A stretch of 64,000 bases of DNA, from contig CAUEEP010000732.1 of NCBI GenBank assembly GCA_958450365.1, positions 3,225,001-3,289,000 on the forward strand. Direction: 5' to 3'. Made by a program: the position numbers and the translations under genes. The stretch's first letter is position 1. Each line of letters starts with the position of its first letter. The notes beneath the pieces are model-generated. The model saw only the letters and a program-made list of their open reading frames with translations. It was not told the DNA's origin and made no database searches. Positions 1 to 11,216 of the stretch are shown piece by piece. Source of the DNA: Mesorhabditis belari. Lineage: Eukaryota > Nematoda > Chromadorea > Rhabditida > Rhabditidae.

Positions 1-664
1 ATATAAGTCTTGATGCAAATCAAACAGAGAACGAATAAAACTGTCGATAGACCGCATTGAAGTAATGGAAAACCGATGGAAAGCAATGATCTGAGAAGTT
101 TCATCTTTCTGTCATTAGAAATTTGAAGTCATTAGGCCAGGATATCTTTTCAGAGGCAATTTGGAAGCGCACCATTTCTGGCACACTCAATCTTTGAGCT
201 TTTACTTTGAAATAAATTGAGTGCACCAGAAAGGATGCGTTTACCCTTTTTAAACACAAAATATATATCATAGAGCTTCTAAACGAACTTTCAGGGATAG
301 TCGTGCTTTGATTGATTGATTTTTTTTGTTGATTCAACTTAAGATTTTGCTAGAACTATACTCAATGGCCTCGATTCTATAGCTTTGAGCCTAATCTTCA
401 CTTAATGGCCAATCCTTGGACTTAAAAATAAAATATTTTCTGTTTTCTACAAGGATTTAGATTTCAAAACGAAATTCTCAAGATTTAAAACAAACCTTGC
501 AATCCTCTCAGCCGGTTTAGAATCCGGATGTTCTAAACCCTCACGGTGGAAATGGAAAGCAATATGTGCTGGGAAATCAACGGAGAATCCAATGGACCTT
601 GAAAATGAGGAAATTACATATCTAATGATTCTATATCCTTGAGCCTAATCTTTATTATACTCAC
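1..664. other. Non-coding stretch, probably PTR intron
   Basis: No exon could be supported here. The last PTR exon ends with a good donor at 664, so this is probably intron. Around 190-250 is a fragment of the dispersed repeat containing a GTGCACCAGAAAGG-like motif, also seen near 4.2 kb and 10.2 kb. Confidence 0.4.
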
Positions 665-3600
665 ATGATCAAACACGACATCGAAATCGGGTCCAAATTC
701 ACATTCCAAAGAGCTAGAAAGCCGAAAACACCTAATTTTGAGGAATGAAAAGAATTTGTGAGCAATAATACCTAGACAAATTGATATGATTGAGAGGGTG
801 GCGATGATGATTGTGAAGAGAGAATTCATGAAGAGAAAACAAATGACTAGCATTGTGATCAAAGTGACCAGTGAAGAGCTTAGAGTTGCCGGCACCATTG
901 AATCAGTCTAGAGCATGATGTACAAATCGAATAGGAAACAAGTTTGGCTTGGTGGATATAACGAAAAATCAATTTTTCTGCACAAATTAGGAAACAGAAC
1001 TTGTTTCCCCAGCAGATTATATTAGAGTAAGCTCCTCCCTTTTCTAAAAGGCATCTATTTCTAAGCCGACAGTCAACTTAAACAACACTAAAATCACCTG
1101 ATCTACGAAAGCGCAGAAATCATCGAAGATGCTTGCGTTCAGCGCCGGGAAACTGTCGACAACCTTTCGCCATCTTTCAAGCAGCTCTTTTCGAACCTAG
1201 AACAATCAAATATTCTTCTTTATCCTCTACTCTCATTACTTCAGTACAATATTTTCATTTGGATACGACCTTTCTATTCTATTCATGGTAAGACAATACA
1301 AGTTTCTTTTGCAATTTCATTCATCATTTTTGAGATTTCCTACCATTTCCAACCATTCTTACTCATTAATCAACAAATTTTCTACTAACTCACATTAAAT
1401 TCTCCCAGCTTCTCACCGTGAAAAGAAACAGTTGCCATGAAGCGATCCAATCTGAATTCTCATCTTTCTAAAATTTCTCAACTAAACCAAACCTATCCTC
1501 ATCATTAAATTTGATGAAACCAGTCCAATGTCTGAACTCAGGCCATTCCAGGAATCCCTTCATCGCTTCTCTCGTGAACGGATCTTTCACCATCAAATTC
1601 CCCTCAAACTCCTCTTCTCCCAAGAATTCCTCGTTTGCACTTTCCTAAAGTTTTCTTATCTTTAAAACAAGCTTCCCTCATGGTCGACTGGCTAAGAGAC
1701 CTGTATCTTAGACAGAAGGGCAACGGTTCAATCCGGGGCAGACTATTAGTACTTTCTTTTCCATATATATTGCTCTTTTCTTTCTATAGAGCTTAGGGGT
1801 TGTGCTTGTGTATTGTTTGACCACATTATTAGTGAATAAATGTATGTTTTTAAAAAGTATTTTTTACTTGAAATATCCGATAATCTCTCATCCAATAATG
1901 TGTTGTTTCCGGGCCGATCGCCTCAGGAAATGACTCGAATGTTGAGATCAAGTTATCAGCCATTTGTAAACGATCCGGTGATGAGAGGTTGCCAGCCTGA
2001 AAATACTGCACTTTCGCAAACGCAAGTCATCTGGCATAATCTGGCATTTTTTAAAAAAGCAGTAAGCACAAAGTATGAGTCTAAATTTTTATCCAATTCA
2101 CTTACTCGATTCACCAAAACGATGACCGTCGTGTAGTTTGGGAGCACCCATTGTTCTCGGAGGTTTTCTATCTGAAATGATTTGTATTGGTTTAACAATT
2201 GCATTGAAATGAGAATCTATTAGGGTGGTGCAAAAGAAGCTGCCGATTTGACGGTAAATTAAAAAAAAAGATGGCGTTCGATGGTGACATGATCGCAATG
2301 GAATATTTTCGCAAGATCTCGAGCAGATTGGCATGGATCGGCCTGAATAACGTCCCTCAGCTTGGCTTCGTTCACGACTTCTGGCCTCGAACCGTGCTTG
2401 CAATCTTCCAAAGCCTCATCTCTCTCTCGGAATCGTTGAAACCAAGTCTGACACTGCCTGAGAGACAAACTGCCATCTCCGAAAGCAGCACAGAGAGAAC
2501 GATGCGATTCGGCAGCAGACAGCAGCAGACGGCAGCAGACAGCAGCAAACGGCAGCAGACAGCAGCAGACGGCAGCAGACGGTAGCAGACGGCAGCAGAC
2601 GGTAGCAGACGGTAGCAGAGGGTAGCAGACTTTCCAATTTTGAAGTTAAACAGTAATGCTGCTCGTAGCACAAACTTTTGCTCGAACATGATCTAAATAA
2701 AAAATATAAGCATTTTAAAATAAAATAAACAACAACCAAAAAATTCAAATGTCGAAATAAATACCAAACAAATATGCGAACAAAAAATAAAAAAACTAAT
2801 GCCGTTAGCATCGCTCATTTCTGATAAATGAGAGCTAATACCCATCGGCAGTTTCTTTTGCACCACCCTAATAGTTTTGACAACTGAATCCAAACCAACC
2901 GCGATCAACTCGGATCCATCGATGACTAAACTTTTCGATGACAAAATCACCGACATCTGTAGCGCTCCTTTAGCCGTCACGTACCTAAACAAAGAATAGG
3001 ATTAGATTATCAAAAAATTGTTGACATAACGATTCTATTCAAGTTTAGACTAAAATTAAGATTTAGGAAAAATCTCGACTTTCCAAACTTTTCAAACAAT
3101 TAAAGCTGGGCCACTGATTTCTAGAATTCAATAACTAAAGTCAATTTTCAGCAAGCCTTTTTTCATATTTCAATATTCAAGGTTTTATGACGTTCAATCA
3201 ATAGTTCAATCGTTCAATCAATCAATCAATCAATCAACCAAATCAATCAAATCAATATTTCCATCAATATTTCTATAGTAACAAAATTTCAATTACAAAC
3301 CAATAAGCAACAAGCCCGAAGAGGAAGAAAATCGTCGTGAATGGAGAGGCGATCCATCTCGAGTAAGCCACGATGAAATGAGAGTCTTTCAGCTGAAAAT
3401 TTGCCGATAGAAATTCGAAATTCACCGAGTATACCAAAAATTACACGAGTTAAACGGATGAAACGAAATCTCACCTCATCTACAACTGGATGCTTTTGTG
3501 TGGCCAACTTTGCTGGTGCCTTCATCGGTTCCCTGTTTTTCTCGTCCATCCTCGCACCGATTGAGATCATACAACAATACATCGAGATCTAAAATACCGT

Positions 3601-6035
3601 ATTTTTCTTAATAGTATTACCCAGAGAAGCATCACGTAGTTGTTTTTTTTCCCGCATTAAAACATTTTTTTCTCTGGACCGATTTTGTTCGAGTTTTTTT
3701 TAAATATCATTTGTCTTTTTTTAGAAAAAATACGAACAAAATCTGTCAAAGCAACGACTACGCGACGCTCCTCTGGGTATATTAGATTGATTTATTTATC
3801 CTATTGAAGTTATACCTGATACAGATAATCGAGAATGATCGCCACCGCATTCCCAATGCAAAAGAGTTGAATCTCAGGAGTCGGTGTGAAATATCCGACA
3901 AGAAACGCGAAGAAATTCGTCAGTGAAGTGATCGTTATCGATGGACCTGAGAAGTTTAATATTCTTTAATAGATACTCTACAGATTAATAAGATCCAATT
4001 TCCTCATTCTCACCAATATCATGCAGCATCAACCTCATCCGTTCACTTTTTGGCTGATCAGGTAGCTCTTCGAGTAAACGAGCCCATGATTGGAGTTGAA
4101 GGAAAGCGTCATCCACACCTAAAAGTATTTAGTTCAATAATTGAATCTCTTTACATCTAGAGATTTCATCTAGAAACCTCTACAGTAGTTGTCAGCTTCC
4201 TTTCTAGTGCACTTTGTGGTCAAATTCTAAACAGATCCTTCCTATCGCACTTAATCACCAAATTTTCTTTTACAAGACGTTTAGAACTCTTGAAAATTCG
4301 AGACAATTGAATGAACAAGTGCACTAGAAAGGGTGTGTTTCTATTTTTGAGTTCAAATTATGAAAACTCACCGATAGCCAAGACGAGAAATGGGGTGACG
4401 GCAAGGATCGTTCCGAATCGAAAACCCAACCAAAAGAGAAGGCCAAGTGCTGAAGAAGTGGCCAACAAAGGACAAACACAAGCTAATATAGCCAGCTGAG
4501 CTCGAGTGAAGCTCCACTGAATTTAGATATTTGAGTTTCATCGTCGAACAGTCCGATTGTGGGACATTTGATTGGCCCCGCCCCTTTTCCCATTGAAAAT
4601 CCAACTTTGAGCTCAAATTTCTTGGTGTTGGGATGTCCAATTGAAATAGTTTTTGTAGCAATCGATAGAGAAAGACTTGGCGCATCTAATGAAACCAAGA
4701 AGATTTCAATTGAACAACCCAACACAAAGATATTTGAGCTTAAAGTTAGATAGCCAATGTCTGCCAATCCTGCTAACCTGTTGAAATTTTCTGCATCCCC
4801 ACCAAACGCTCAACACGGCGAATGTGGCCATAATCATAAAACCGACACCAATATAGGGAAAGATTGCCTCTCCAGTTCGCACGATCTGAAAATAACAAGG
4901 GAAAGCTATAATTTAAACAGTACGCAGTGATTGTTCTCACCTCATCAGTGGCAAACGTCAACGAGAGACATCTTGGGTTGATAAGCGAGGTGCGGAAGTT
5001 TCTGAAGGATCAAATTCATTTGATTATTAGACAAATTTAGCTCTCACTTATGCGTATGTGTGTACAATCTTCTCTCATATTCCATCACATCTTCCCGTGT
5101 CCAATCTTGTGGTTTCCCCGTTTGCAAAGTGAAAGCAGCTACTTTCGCGAAAATCAGCGCTAGAATTGATACAAGATTTATTAAGTTTGAAGCGCAACGA
5201 CAATGTTTACACTTTTTTGAGAGCATCAGAACAAGATTAAGATGTCAAAATTGGTTACCTTTCTCTTCGTTTAACTGAACTCCGAACAAATGTGGACTCA
5301 AATCGATCTCTTTCCCGAGAATTGTCATTGTCGGGAAAGCGATTCCCTCTTTCAGAGTGGCACCTGTTTCATTCGCCGCTGGACTCATAAGAACTGTGTT
5401 CTGAAATCGTTTGTGTTATACAACAGCCCATTCTACCGTAATGCTCATTTCAGTTTACTCACATAAAGCAGCCTCAACGGATCATTAATAGCGCACATTG
5501 AGCCGCATAAATCGTCGAAAGTTCGATTCCGAAATGAAACCGCTTGAGAGAGTTCGTCCAAGAGAGATAAAGCTGAACAATTTTGCAATACAATAGATGA
5601 TGCAGTACTTTCATTTGAATAAGTACAATGATACAGTACTTTCATTTGAATAAGTACAATGATACAGTACTTTCATTTGGATAAATCTCCTATTCTAGCA
5701 ATTTGAAGGGTAAATAACGTGAAAAAGTCTGAACTGAAAGGCTCTTCCAATGTGTCAGATCGAGGCGATTACGTGCACGCAGAGAGAACGGATCTCTATC
5801 AAAAGATGACTAGGTGAAAAGTTATCTTTTTGCACCTATTCGTTAAGTGTTTCTCTAGCTTCAAAAATTGCTATTTATTTCTTCAAAAATTGCTATTTAT
5901 ATAAAAAAAAATGACTGTTTACTGTAAAATTCCGTACATTCTTTCAAATGTGCCGCTCTCAGCATCGATCCTCCGTCTTGGGCCTCGATGAAAACGATTG
6001 CGGCGATTGGGTCGGACGGGTGTTTGCCGAGATAT
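665..6035 (-). CDS. ptr: Patched-related (PTR) sterol-sensing-domain protein, partial
   Basis: Multi-pass membrane protein of the nematode patched-related family. PTR proteins are usually linked to membrane sterol or lipid handling, secretion and moulting; the substrate is not known. About 18 exons can be read from right to left: 5938-6035, 5463-5572, 5259-5400, 5048-5159, 4941-5001, 4778-4885, 4372-4495, 4014-4118, 3816-3946, 3475-3588, 3301-3392, 2900-2984, 2106-2171, 1868-1996, 1493-1644, 1098-1196, 772-907 and 665-731. The sterol-sensing domain is clear: FLVLAIGVDDAFL, then [20 protein letters not shown] and FCIGNAVAI. The second half reaches [18 protein letters not shown] and [13 protein letters not shown], which is the family's TM8-9 region. 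The conserved follow-on (SIGFSVDF-type) is not found, so the 3' end lies left of the window or is lost. The start exon was not found either. Introns carry a mariner derivative and several inverted repeats. Confidence 0.85.
1675..1745 (+). repeat. tRNA-like sequence with Pol III A and B boxes
   Basis: Box A-like TGGTCGACTGG at 1681-1691 and box B-like GGTTCAATCC at 1725-1734. Between them is a 4-bp stem with a 7-base loop ATCTTAG, which would read anticodon CTT (Lys). The T-arm and acceptor stem do not pair well, and a T-rich tract follows. It sits in a PTR intron. More likely a degenerate tRNA or SINE head than a working tRNA. Confidence 0.45.
2220..2871 (-). mobile_element. Mariner deletion derivative in a PTR intron
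   Basis: A 652-bp element bounded by terminal inverted repeats TTAGGGTGGTGCAAAAGAA with flanking TA duplications, the mariner hallmark. It keeps the N-terminal helix-turn-helix of a mariner transposase on the minus strand (2259-2468), with [18 protein letters not shown] and [17 protein letters not shown]. The catalytic domain is gone. The middle carries a CAG-rich tandem repeat. The insertion lies between the PTR exons at 2900-2984 and 2106-2171, inside an intron, so it need not disrupt the protein. It is non-autonomous. Confidence 0.85.
2511..2632. repeat. Tandem repeat, GGCAGCAGAC-type
   Basis: About a dozen imperfect units of 7-10 bases built on GGCAGCAGAC and GGTAGCAGAC. It lies inside the mariner derivative and seems to have replaced the transposase body. 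Confidence 0.85.
3196..3262. repeat. ATCA simple repeat
   Basis: Run of (ATCA)n with degenerate flanks, in a PTR intron. Confidence 0.8.
3594..3786. mobile_element. Palindromic MITE of the TACCGTA group
   Basis: Imperfect inverted repeat. The left arm (AGTATTACCCAGAGAAGC) mirrors the right arm ending near 3784, and an inner CGACTACGCGAC motif is shared with elements near 15.35 kb and 55.97 kb. It lies in a PTR intron and has no coding capacity. Confidence 0.55.
4199..4332. mobile_element. Short MITE with CCTTTCTAGTGCACTT termini
   Basis: Perfect 16-base terminal inverted repeats (CCTTTCTAGTGCACTT and its complement) about 134 bp apart, in a PTR intron. Relatives are seen near 190-250, 9.93-10.04 kb and 10.17-10.27 kb. 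Confidence 0.65.
4601..4752. repeat. Inverted repeat (hairpin element)
   Basis: Arms of about 50 bp at 4601-4655 and 4700-4752 are imperfect reverse complements, sharing AAGCTCAAAT and GTGTTGGG. It lies between PTR exons, and the reverse-complement reading frames are shadows of the arms. Confidence 0.6.
5599..5684. repeat. 31-bp tandem repeat, three copies
   Basis: Three near-identical units beginning GATACAGTACTTTCATTTGA with a 31-bp period, in a PTR intron. Confidence 0.85.
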
Positions 6036-6052
6036 CTGAATATCTGAATCTG

Positions 6053-6115
6053 AAGCCCACTGGCTAAAAGCCCTATATCTTAGTCGGGAGGCCAAGGGTT
6101 CAATCCCACCGGCTA
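6053..6115 (+). repeat. tRNA-like sequence, related to the one at 1.7 kb
   Basis: Contains CACTGGCTAAAAGCCC, the same ATCTTAG loop and box B GGTTCAATCC as the copy at 1675-1745, followed by a run of eight T. Box A is degraded and the stems do not close. It lies just upstream of the first visible PTR exon. Probably a SINE-like or dead tRNA copy. Confidence 0.45.
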
Positions 6116-6441
6116 GATTATTGGTTTTTTTTAAAGTTTGATGCAGATTGATTTGTTTCCATAAAAAGCCGCCCCAACCTTGTGTATTGTTTCATCTCGG
6201 TCACCGCTCGGGCACCTTCTGGGCACCAACCTGAAATACTATTGGGTGAACGAAAATGGATCTATCCTAGAATCAAGCCTTCAATATTTTGAGTCAAATC
6301 CACAGGCTTCATCTTGTTGATTTGAGAGCCTCAATGAGTAAAGAATTACTGATCAAGGCTCCACTTTGCTCATTTTCATGATACTTTCCACTACTTTTTA
6401 AGCTTTCCAACTACATTCTGCGATAAAAACTATAATTTATA

Positions 6442-6818
6442 CAGGGTGCGGCAAAAGTTCGGAGCCGCTATGAAAACATTGCGGAAAATTTAGCTCACGC
6501 TTTTTTTTGTGTCTCGTATACTTTTCCCCCCTTTTTCGAGTATAGTTAAGGTGATTTGTTACAAAAAATTTCTTTTTAGGAGAAAATTCGTAAGAATGGA
6601 CGCCAAAAAACGACGCGATGTGATTCTCGGATTATACCAAGGCGGAAAAAATAGCCCGGAGCTTGTAAAAATCACGAAATATCCAAAAAGCACCGTCAAC
6701 AAAGCAATTAAACGCTACAAGGCGATAAAGAACAACAAGGATCGCCCTCGAAGTGGTCGACCACCAACTGCCGTAACACCTACGAACACCTGCGGCTCCA
6801 AACTTTTGCCGCACCCTG
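6442..6818 (+). mobile_element. Tc1/mariner deletion derivative keeping only the HTH
   Basis: A 377-bp element with terminal inverted repeats CAGGGTGCGGCAAAAGTTCG (about 27 bp) flanked by TA. An open frame from 6596 encodes a compact N-terminal DNA-binding module (MDAKKRRDVILGLYQGGKNS, then KSTVNKAIKRYKAI and DRPRSGRPPTA) typical of Tc1/mariner transposases. The frame runs straight into the right terminal repeat, so the catalytic domain is cleanly deleted. Confidence 0.85.
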
Positions 6819-9025
6819 TATAGATTTTAGATCAAATTTTTTGCTAAATTTGTACAAAAATCTAATTCTTAAACTTATTCAACAACTTTCTTGAGATCTT
6901 TACCTGTCCGAATGTCATCTTGCTGCTTTGTGAACGGGATTTTGATAGAGGTGACAAGGGAAAAGATGAGAAGAAGCTGAAAAAGAGATTTGACTTCAAT
7001 TCAAAATGGCTTTTAACGGTTATTTTTATTTCAAATTCAATCCAAAACCTTTTTGATCTAAATTCGAAAACAAATTTTCCTTTTGACGTCATTCAGCGAT
7101 CAGGTGGATTACCCTAATTTCAAGAACAAGAAATCCCTGTTTTTTTTCGGAATCTTTTCATCAAAATTGGTGTCTACTCAAAGCTTTTAGCTCAGAATAT
7201 CCTTTTCGCCTTTTTTTTGAGAAAGATTTTTGCTTGAAAAGGTGCTAATTTGATGTCACAAAGCGAACAGAGTCTGGTTTTTCTATAGAAAAGATGAATG
7301 AACTTGAAAGTTTGAAGGGCTTTGACCCTTGGCTTGGATCGGGTTTAGATCACTAAAACATCGTTCAAGGCAACTTTTGAATGGAAAGCAATGTTCTCCC
7401 AGTTTAGCTGATTTTTAGGAGAAACAATGGTTTAACGGGATGTAGGATTTGTATCAAAAATACAATCAAATTTGAGTCTATCAGCTGGAACCCGAATTTA
7501 ATTGGTTTAAGTTAAAAGTTTTGAAATTTGACTTTTACTTTTATGCATTTAACTTTTCGGAAATATATTGCAATTTTCAATTCCTTTATGCAAATTTCTC
7601 GTGCTTAGAGACCTGTTCTATCATGGTTTCAATATTTACTCAATCTCAATAGTCATCCAATCATCGATATCTTTTGCCCTAAAGGGAAAAGAAAAGGCCG
7701 GAAATGGGTTGGGAAAAAGATGAGAGAAACGATTGTCGGAAAAAAAATGGAAAGGTGAAAATCGAAAGCCGATCAACACGTAACTTCACCCTTTTAAGAG
7801 GGAATGGGAAAAGGGGAAAAAGAAGAGACAAGCCTTGAGGGATTCCCATCATCAAACAAAAAAACATCCACTCCACCGATCAATCCGGTTATCGAGTTTC
7901 TAATAAAGCCAGTGCCTTGATGGACTTGGCATTGATAGTAGCTTTCTTGTTAATAAGTAGTGCACTTCGAAAAGACGACCGGCTCATAACCATTCTCGAT
8001 CGAGCTTCTTTACCCAATTTAATTTCAAACTCCTACCCCAACAGCTAGCTATAAGAATTATAAAACTGGTCAATTTTTCAACTCTTATCCAATCATTCCT
8101 ATTGTTAGCACAAGAACTATAAGGCTACAGTCAAATCTTCTCAACATTCCCAAGAAACAGTCAAGAGTTGTCTCTTTTTTCTTTGTAGTTCTTGTTTTGC
8201 TCAATAGAGCTGTGGGAACGGGGAGAAGCTATCAATTGACACAGTTCTTCTATAGGTAACAAAAAGAATTGTACACTATCTAAGCCAAATTAAATACTGT
8301 AGTTAAAGATCGACCTATCCTTGAATTTCCCAAGTGTTTCTTTATAAGCTCGAGCTCCTTTGTGAGTATAAAATAGCTTTAACATTCAACCTTTTTAATC
8401 GACAAAAGCTACAATGATTTTGCATGTCGACTTTGAAATGTGAGATGGAGCGGATAATTGAATATCCTCTGCACTTATAGAGTTAAAGTACATAGTTAGG
8501 TATACAAATTTTAAAGATATACCTTATAGTTGAAATTTTAACAAAAAAGGAAAGCTAGCTATCCGATTCAAAAAAAGCAACTATCGAGCAACTAAAGAAG
8601 CACGAGTTCCCAGGTTTACTGTAATTTGATGCCTTTTAAAAAACTCGATAAACTCTTTCCATTGAATCACTTCATTTTCCCGCTAATTTTATGATCATTC
8701 ATTGTGCATCCATTTGAAACGGATTCCGAGTTTTTCGTGGATCGAAAAGCCGAGGGAAAATGAGAAAGAAAAGGTGAACAATTATCTAAAATTTTGAAAA
8801 AATAGTGTAATTGATATTTAGCTTAATATCTTTATTTTATCACTTGTTTTCTTATTTTTTGTCTCCTCCGAGTGCAACATTTTCATCGTGTGAAAAAAGC
8901 ATCAATCAAAACTCGAGAAAGGAAAAATTTTTTCTTTATCAAGGAAACAATGGAAATGAAATTTTGGGATAAGATGAAAATTGGGAGTAAAAAACGGAGA
9001 ACGGGATTTGTGCTAAAGATCTTAC
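6819..9025. other. Non-coding, no supported feature
   Basis: AT-rich sequence. No convincing exon, RNA gene or complete repeat was seen. Short frames here lack splice or homology support. Confidence 0.5.
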
Positions 9026-9199
9026 TAGGGAAAGGTTTAAACTTTCCGTGAGCTAATCGATTCCGGACCACTCTTAGGACATCTTACTAAATCGAGTATG
9101 GAGATTTATAATCTGAAATCAAAATCTGCCAAATAAGGTCGCAGACGCGTAAAAATTGAATTGAAGCTTTAAAGGACGCTTTTCAATCACTAGAGTATC

Positions 9200-9268
9200 G
9201 GCGTCGGTGGCCTAGTGGATAGTGGGACGGCCATTCGATAGTAAGAGCGCGGTTCCGTCCCGCTGTTG
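9200..9268 (+). repeat. tRNA-like sequence, left arm
   Basis: Box A TGGCCTAGTGGATAG at 9208 and box B GGTTCCGTCC at 9251-9260, then a run of ten T. The stems are imperfect, so a functional tRNA is not claimed. Confidence 0.5.
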
Positions 9269-9527
9269 GTTTTTGATTTTTTTTTTCCTTTGGATGTGAT
9301 ACTTTACCTTGTAACTATTCAATATAACAAAGCAAAAGGTGAAATGTTAACAGATATAAAACGAGATCACGAAGCATCCAAAACAATAAAAATTTTCACA
9401 ATGCGAACATCTGATAAAAGCAAAGTGCGTTCGTTTTTTTTCAAATTACGATTTACATTACAATGAGCAATGAACGGGTAAAAACCTGCAAAGTATTACA
9501 TCTAAAGACAAAAAAAACCAAAAACCA

Positions 9528-9594
9528 AAAGCGGGACCGAACCCCGATCTACTACCGAGAGGCCATCCCAATATCCACTAGGCCACCGGTGCCG
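9528..9594 (-). repeat. tRNA-like sequence, right arm
   Basis: On the minus strand: box A TGGCCTAGTGGATAT and box B GGGTTCGGTCCC, followed by T-runs. It is the mirror of the copy at 9200-9268 but has diverged at several bases. Confidence 0.5.
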
Positions 9595-9796
9595 TTAGAT
9601 TGAAAAGATAGATTCTAGTGATTGAAAAGCGCCCTTTAAAGCTTATCTTCGAAATTTCAATTCAATTTTTACGCGTTTGCAAGTTTATTTGGCAGATTTT
9701 GATTTCAGATTATAAATCTCCATACTCGATTTAGTAAGATGTCCTAAGAGTGATCCGGAATCGAAAGCTTACGGGAAGTTTATACCTTTCCCTATT

Positions 9797-11216
9797 AGCT
9801 TTAACCAAGCTACCGTACTCTCAAACAGCTACAGTACCCCACGAGAATCCTTTTGCTTACAGGTTACTTGATAAGACACCCAGATTAGCTATTAGATTGT
9901 GTTAAGCCTTTGTGTACTTTGTGCACAGCTTTGTAAACACACTCTTCCTCGCAAGCTCGATTCCACATTTTCCTTGTAGTGTCAACTCGTTACTGCAAGA
10001 AAACTGAAGAAATCAGTGCATGAGAAAAGATATGTTTACACATTTTAAACACAAAGTACACCAAAGATCAACAAAATTCAATAAAAAAAAGCTTGCCTAT
10101 GCAAGAATTATAGACCCGAGCCATCAAATTTCAATAAAAAGAACAGCTCTGTACTTTGTGCTCAAAATCTGTAAATACACCCCTTCTAATGCACTCAATT
10201 CCTTATTTTCCACGAGTTGTCGCTACGGAAAACAAAGAATTCAATGCGCTAGAAAGGGTGCGTTTATAGGGAAGCTCAAAGTAAAGCATAAATTTTGAAA
10301 AACTCACGACCAATATCTTCACATCGTGTTTAACCAAAAATGGTGCCCAAAGGTCAAAAAATCTAAACAAAAATTTGGAAATCATAAAAAATCTAGAAAT
10401 TTAATCACCTGTTAAGTAGTTGAACGAACAGAGTCGGCTGTATTTGATCGCCTTTTGATTTTGATGTCATTTTGTCCAAGTTCTGAAAGTTTCAGTGCAC
10501 CAGAAAGGTTTTAGAAAGCACAAAGTATACATAAAAGTTAAATTTCTGTTGAAATTTTAAGAATTGCTTTCACAAAAAGCTACAAAAACGACTGAAGAAC
10601 CTCCAAAAAACGAATCGAATGAAAAGAGAAACCTTTGAAAGAAAAATGATCAGCTTTGACGGTGAAGAGAAATGAGAGAAAATGGGAAAGGGAAAGATAT
10701 TCAGCGAAAAGAAAAAGGAGAGACTAGATCAGTCTCAAGAAAAAAAAGAGCTAAAATCTCGGAAAAATCAAGTACAATGGGATATGTTGATTTGTGAATG
10801 TCTTTAAGAGGAAACAAATTCAAGATCAAGATCAACTGCTTCAATTATCTTTCGAAGGAGCTGAATAAAACAAAAGTGATCAAGGGCAAAGTAAGATTTC
10901 ACTAATACCTGGAACTTAACGACCAGGTCATGCCATGACAGCTATTCCAGGCCTCTGCCAAATTTTAAGACCAAATCCAGTTCAAACCAAAAACCATGAA
11001 AGTCAAATCTTGGATCAATGCATATGAAATGCCTAATTTCCCTTCCCCTTCCCCTCAAGTGTCCCCGTAGGTTCTAGTTGGAATATTCTGGGATTCCTCC
11101 GAGAAATCCATTCTCCAATTAAAAACAGTAAAACTAAAATTGTATGGGCATACTTCACAAAAAAAAGTAGTTCAAAAAACCCAAGTGTGGCCAAGATATG
11201 AGGGTCAGAGGAAAAA
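9797..11216. other. Non-coding with degenerate MITE copies
   Basis: Holds two imperfect inverted repeats of the GTGCACTAGAAAGG family, about 9925-10045 and 10168-10270. The second has termini reading TAAATACACCCCTTCTAATG and its degenerate complement. No gene recognised. Confidence 0.45.

Larger units (their letters stand above)
9026..9796. mobile_element. Palindromic element with tRNA-like arms
   Basis: Two arms of about 265-300 bp (9026-9290 and 9500-9796) are near reverse complements around a loop of about 210 bp. Shared arm blocks include CTCTTAGGACATCTTACTAA-like and GGAGATTTATAATCTGAAAT. At the inner end of each arm is a tRNA-like sequence (9200-9268 plus strand, 9528-9594 minus strand) followed by T-runs. 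It looks like a foldback element or two SINE copies inserted head to head. No coding capacity. Confidence 0.7.

Noticed and set aside
614..898. 94-residue continuous minus-strand frame taken as a gene
   Set aside because: It is two PTR exons with the intervening 40-bp intron read through; splicing gives the family sequence [17 protein letters not shown].
1675..1745. Functional tRNA-Lys(CTT)
   Set aside because: Anticodon loop and A/B boxes are suggestive, but T-arm and acceptor stem do not pair.
2372..2811. Minus-strand frames of 105 and 131 residues rich in Leu/Ser/Cys/Arg
   Set aside because: Translations of the CAG-type tandem repeat inside the mariner derivative.
4483..4767. Overlapping 94- and 64-residue frames on both strands
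   Set aside because: Arms of an inverted repeat in a PTR intron; the two frames mirror each other.
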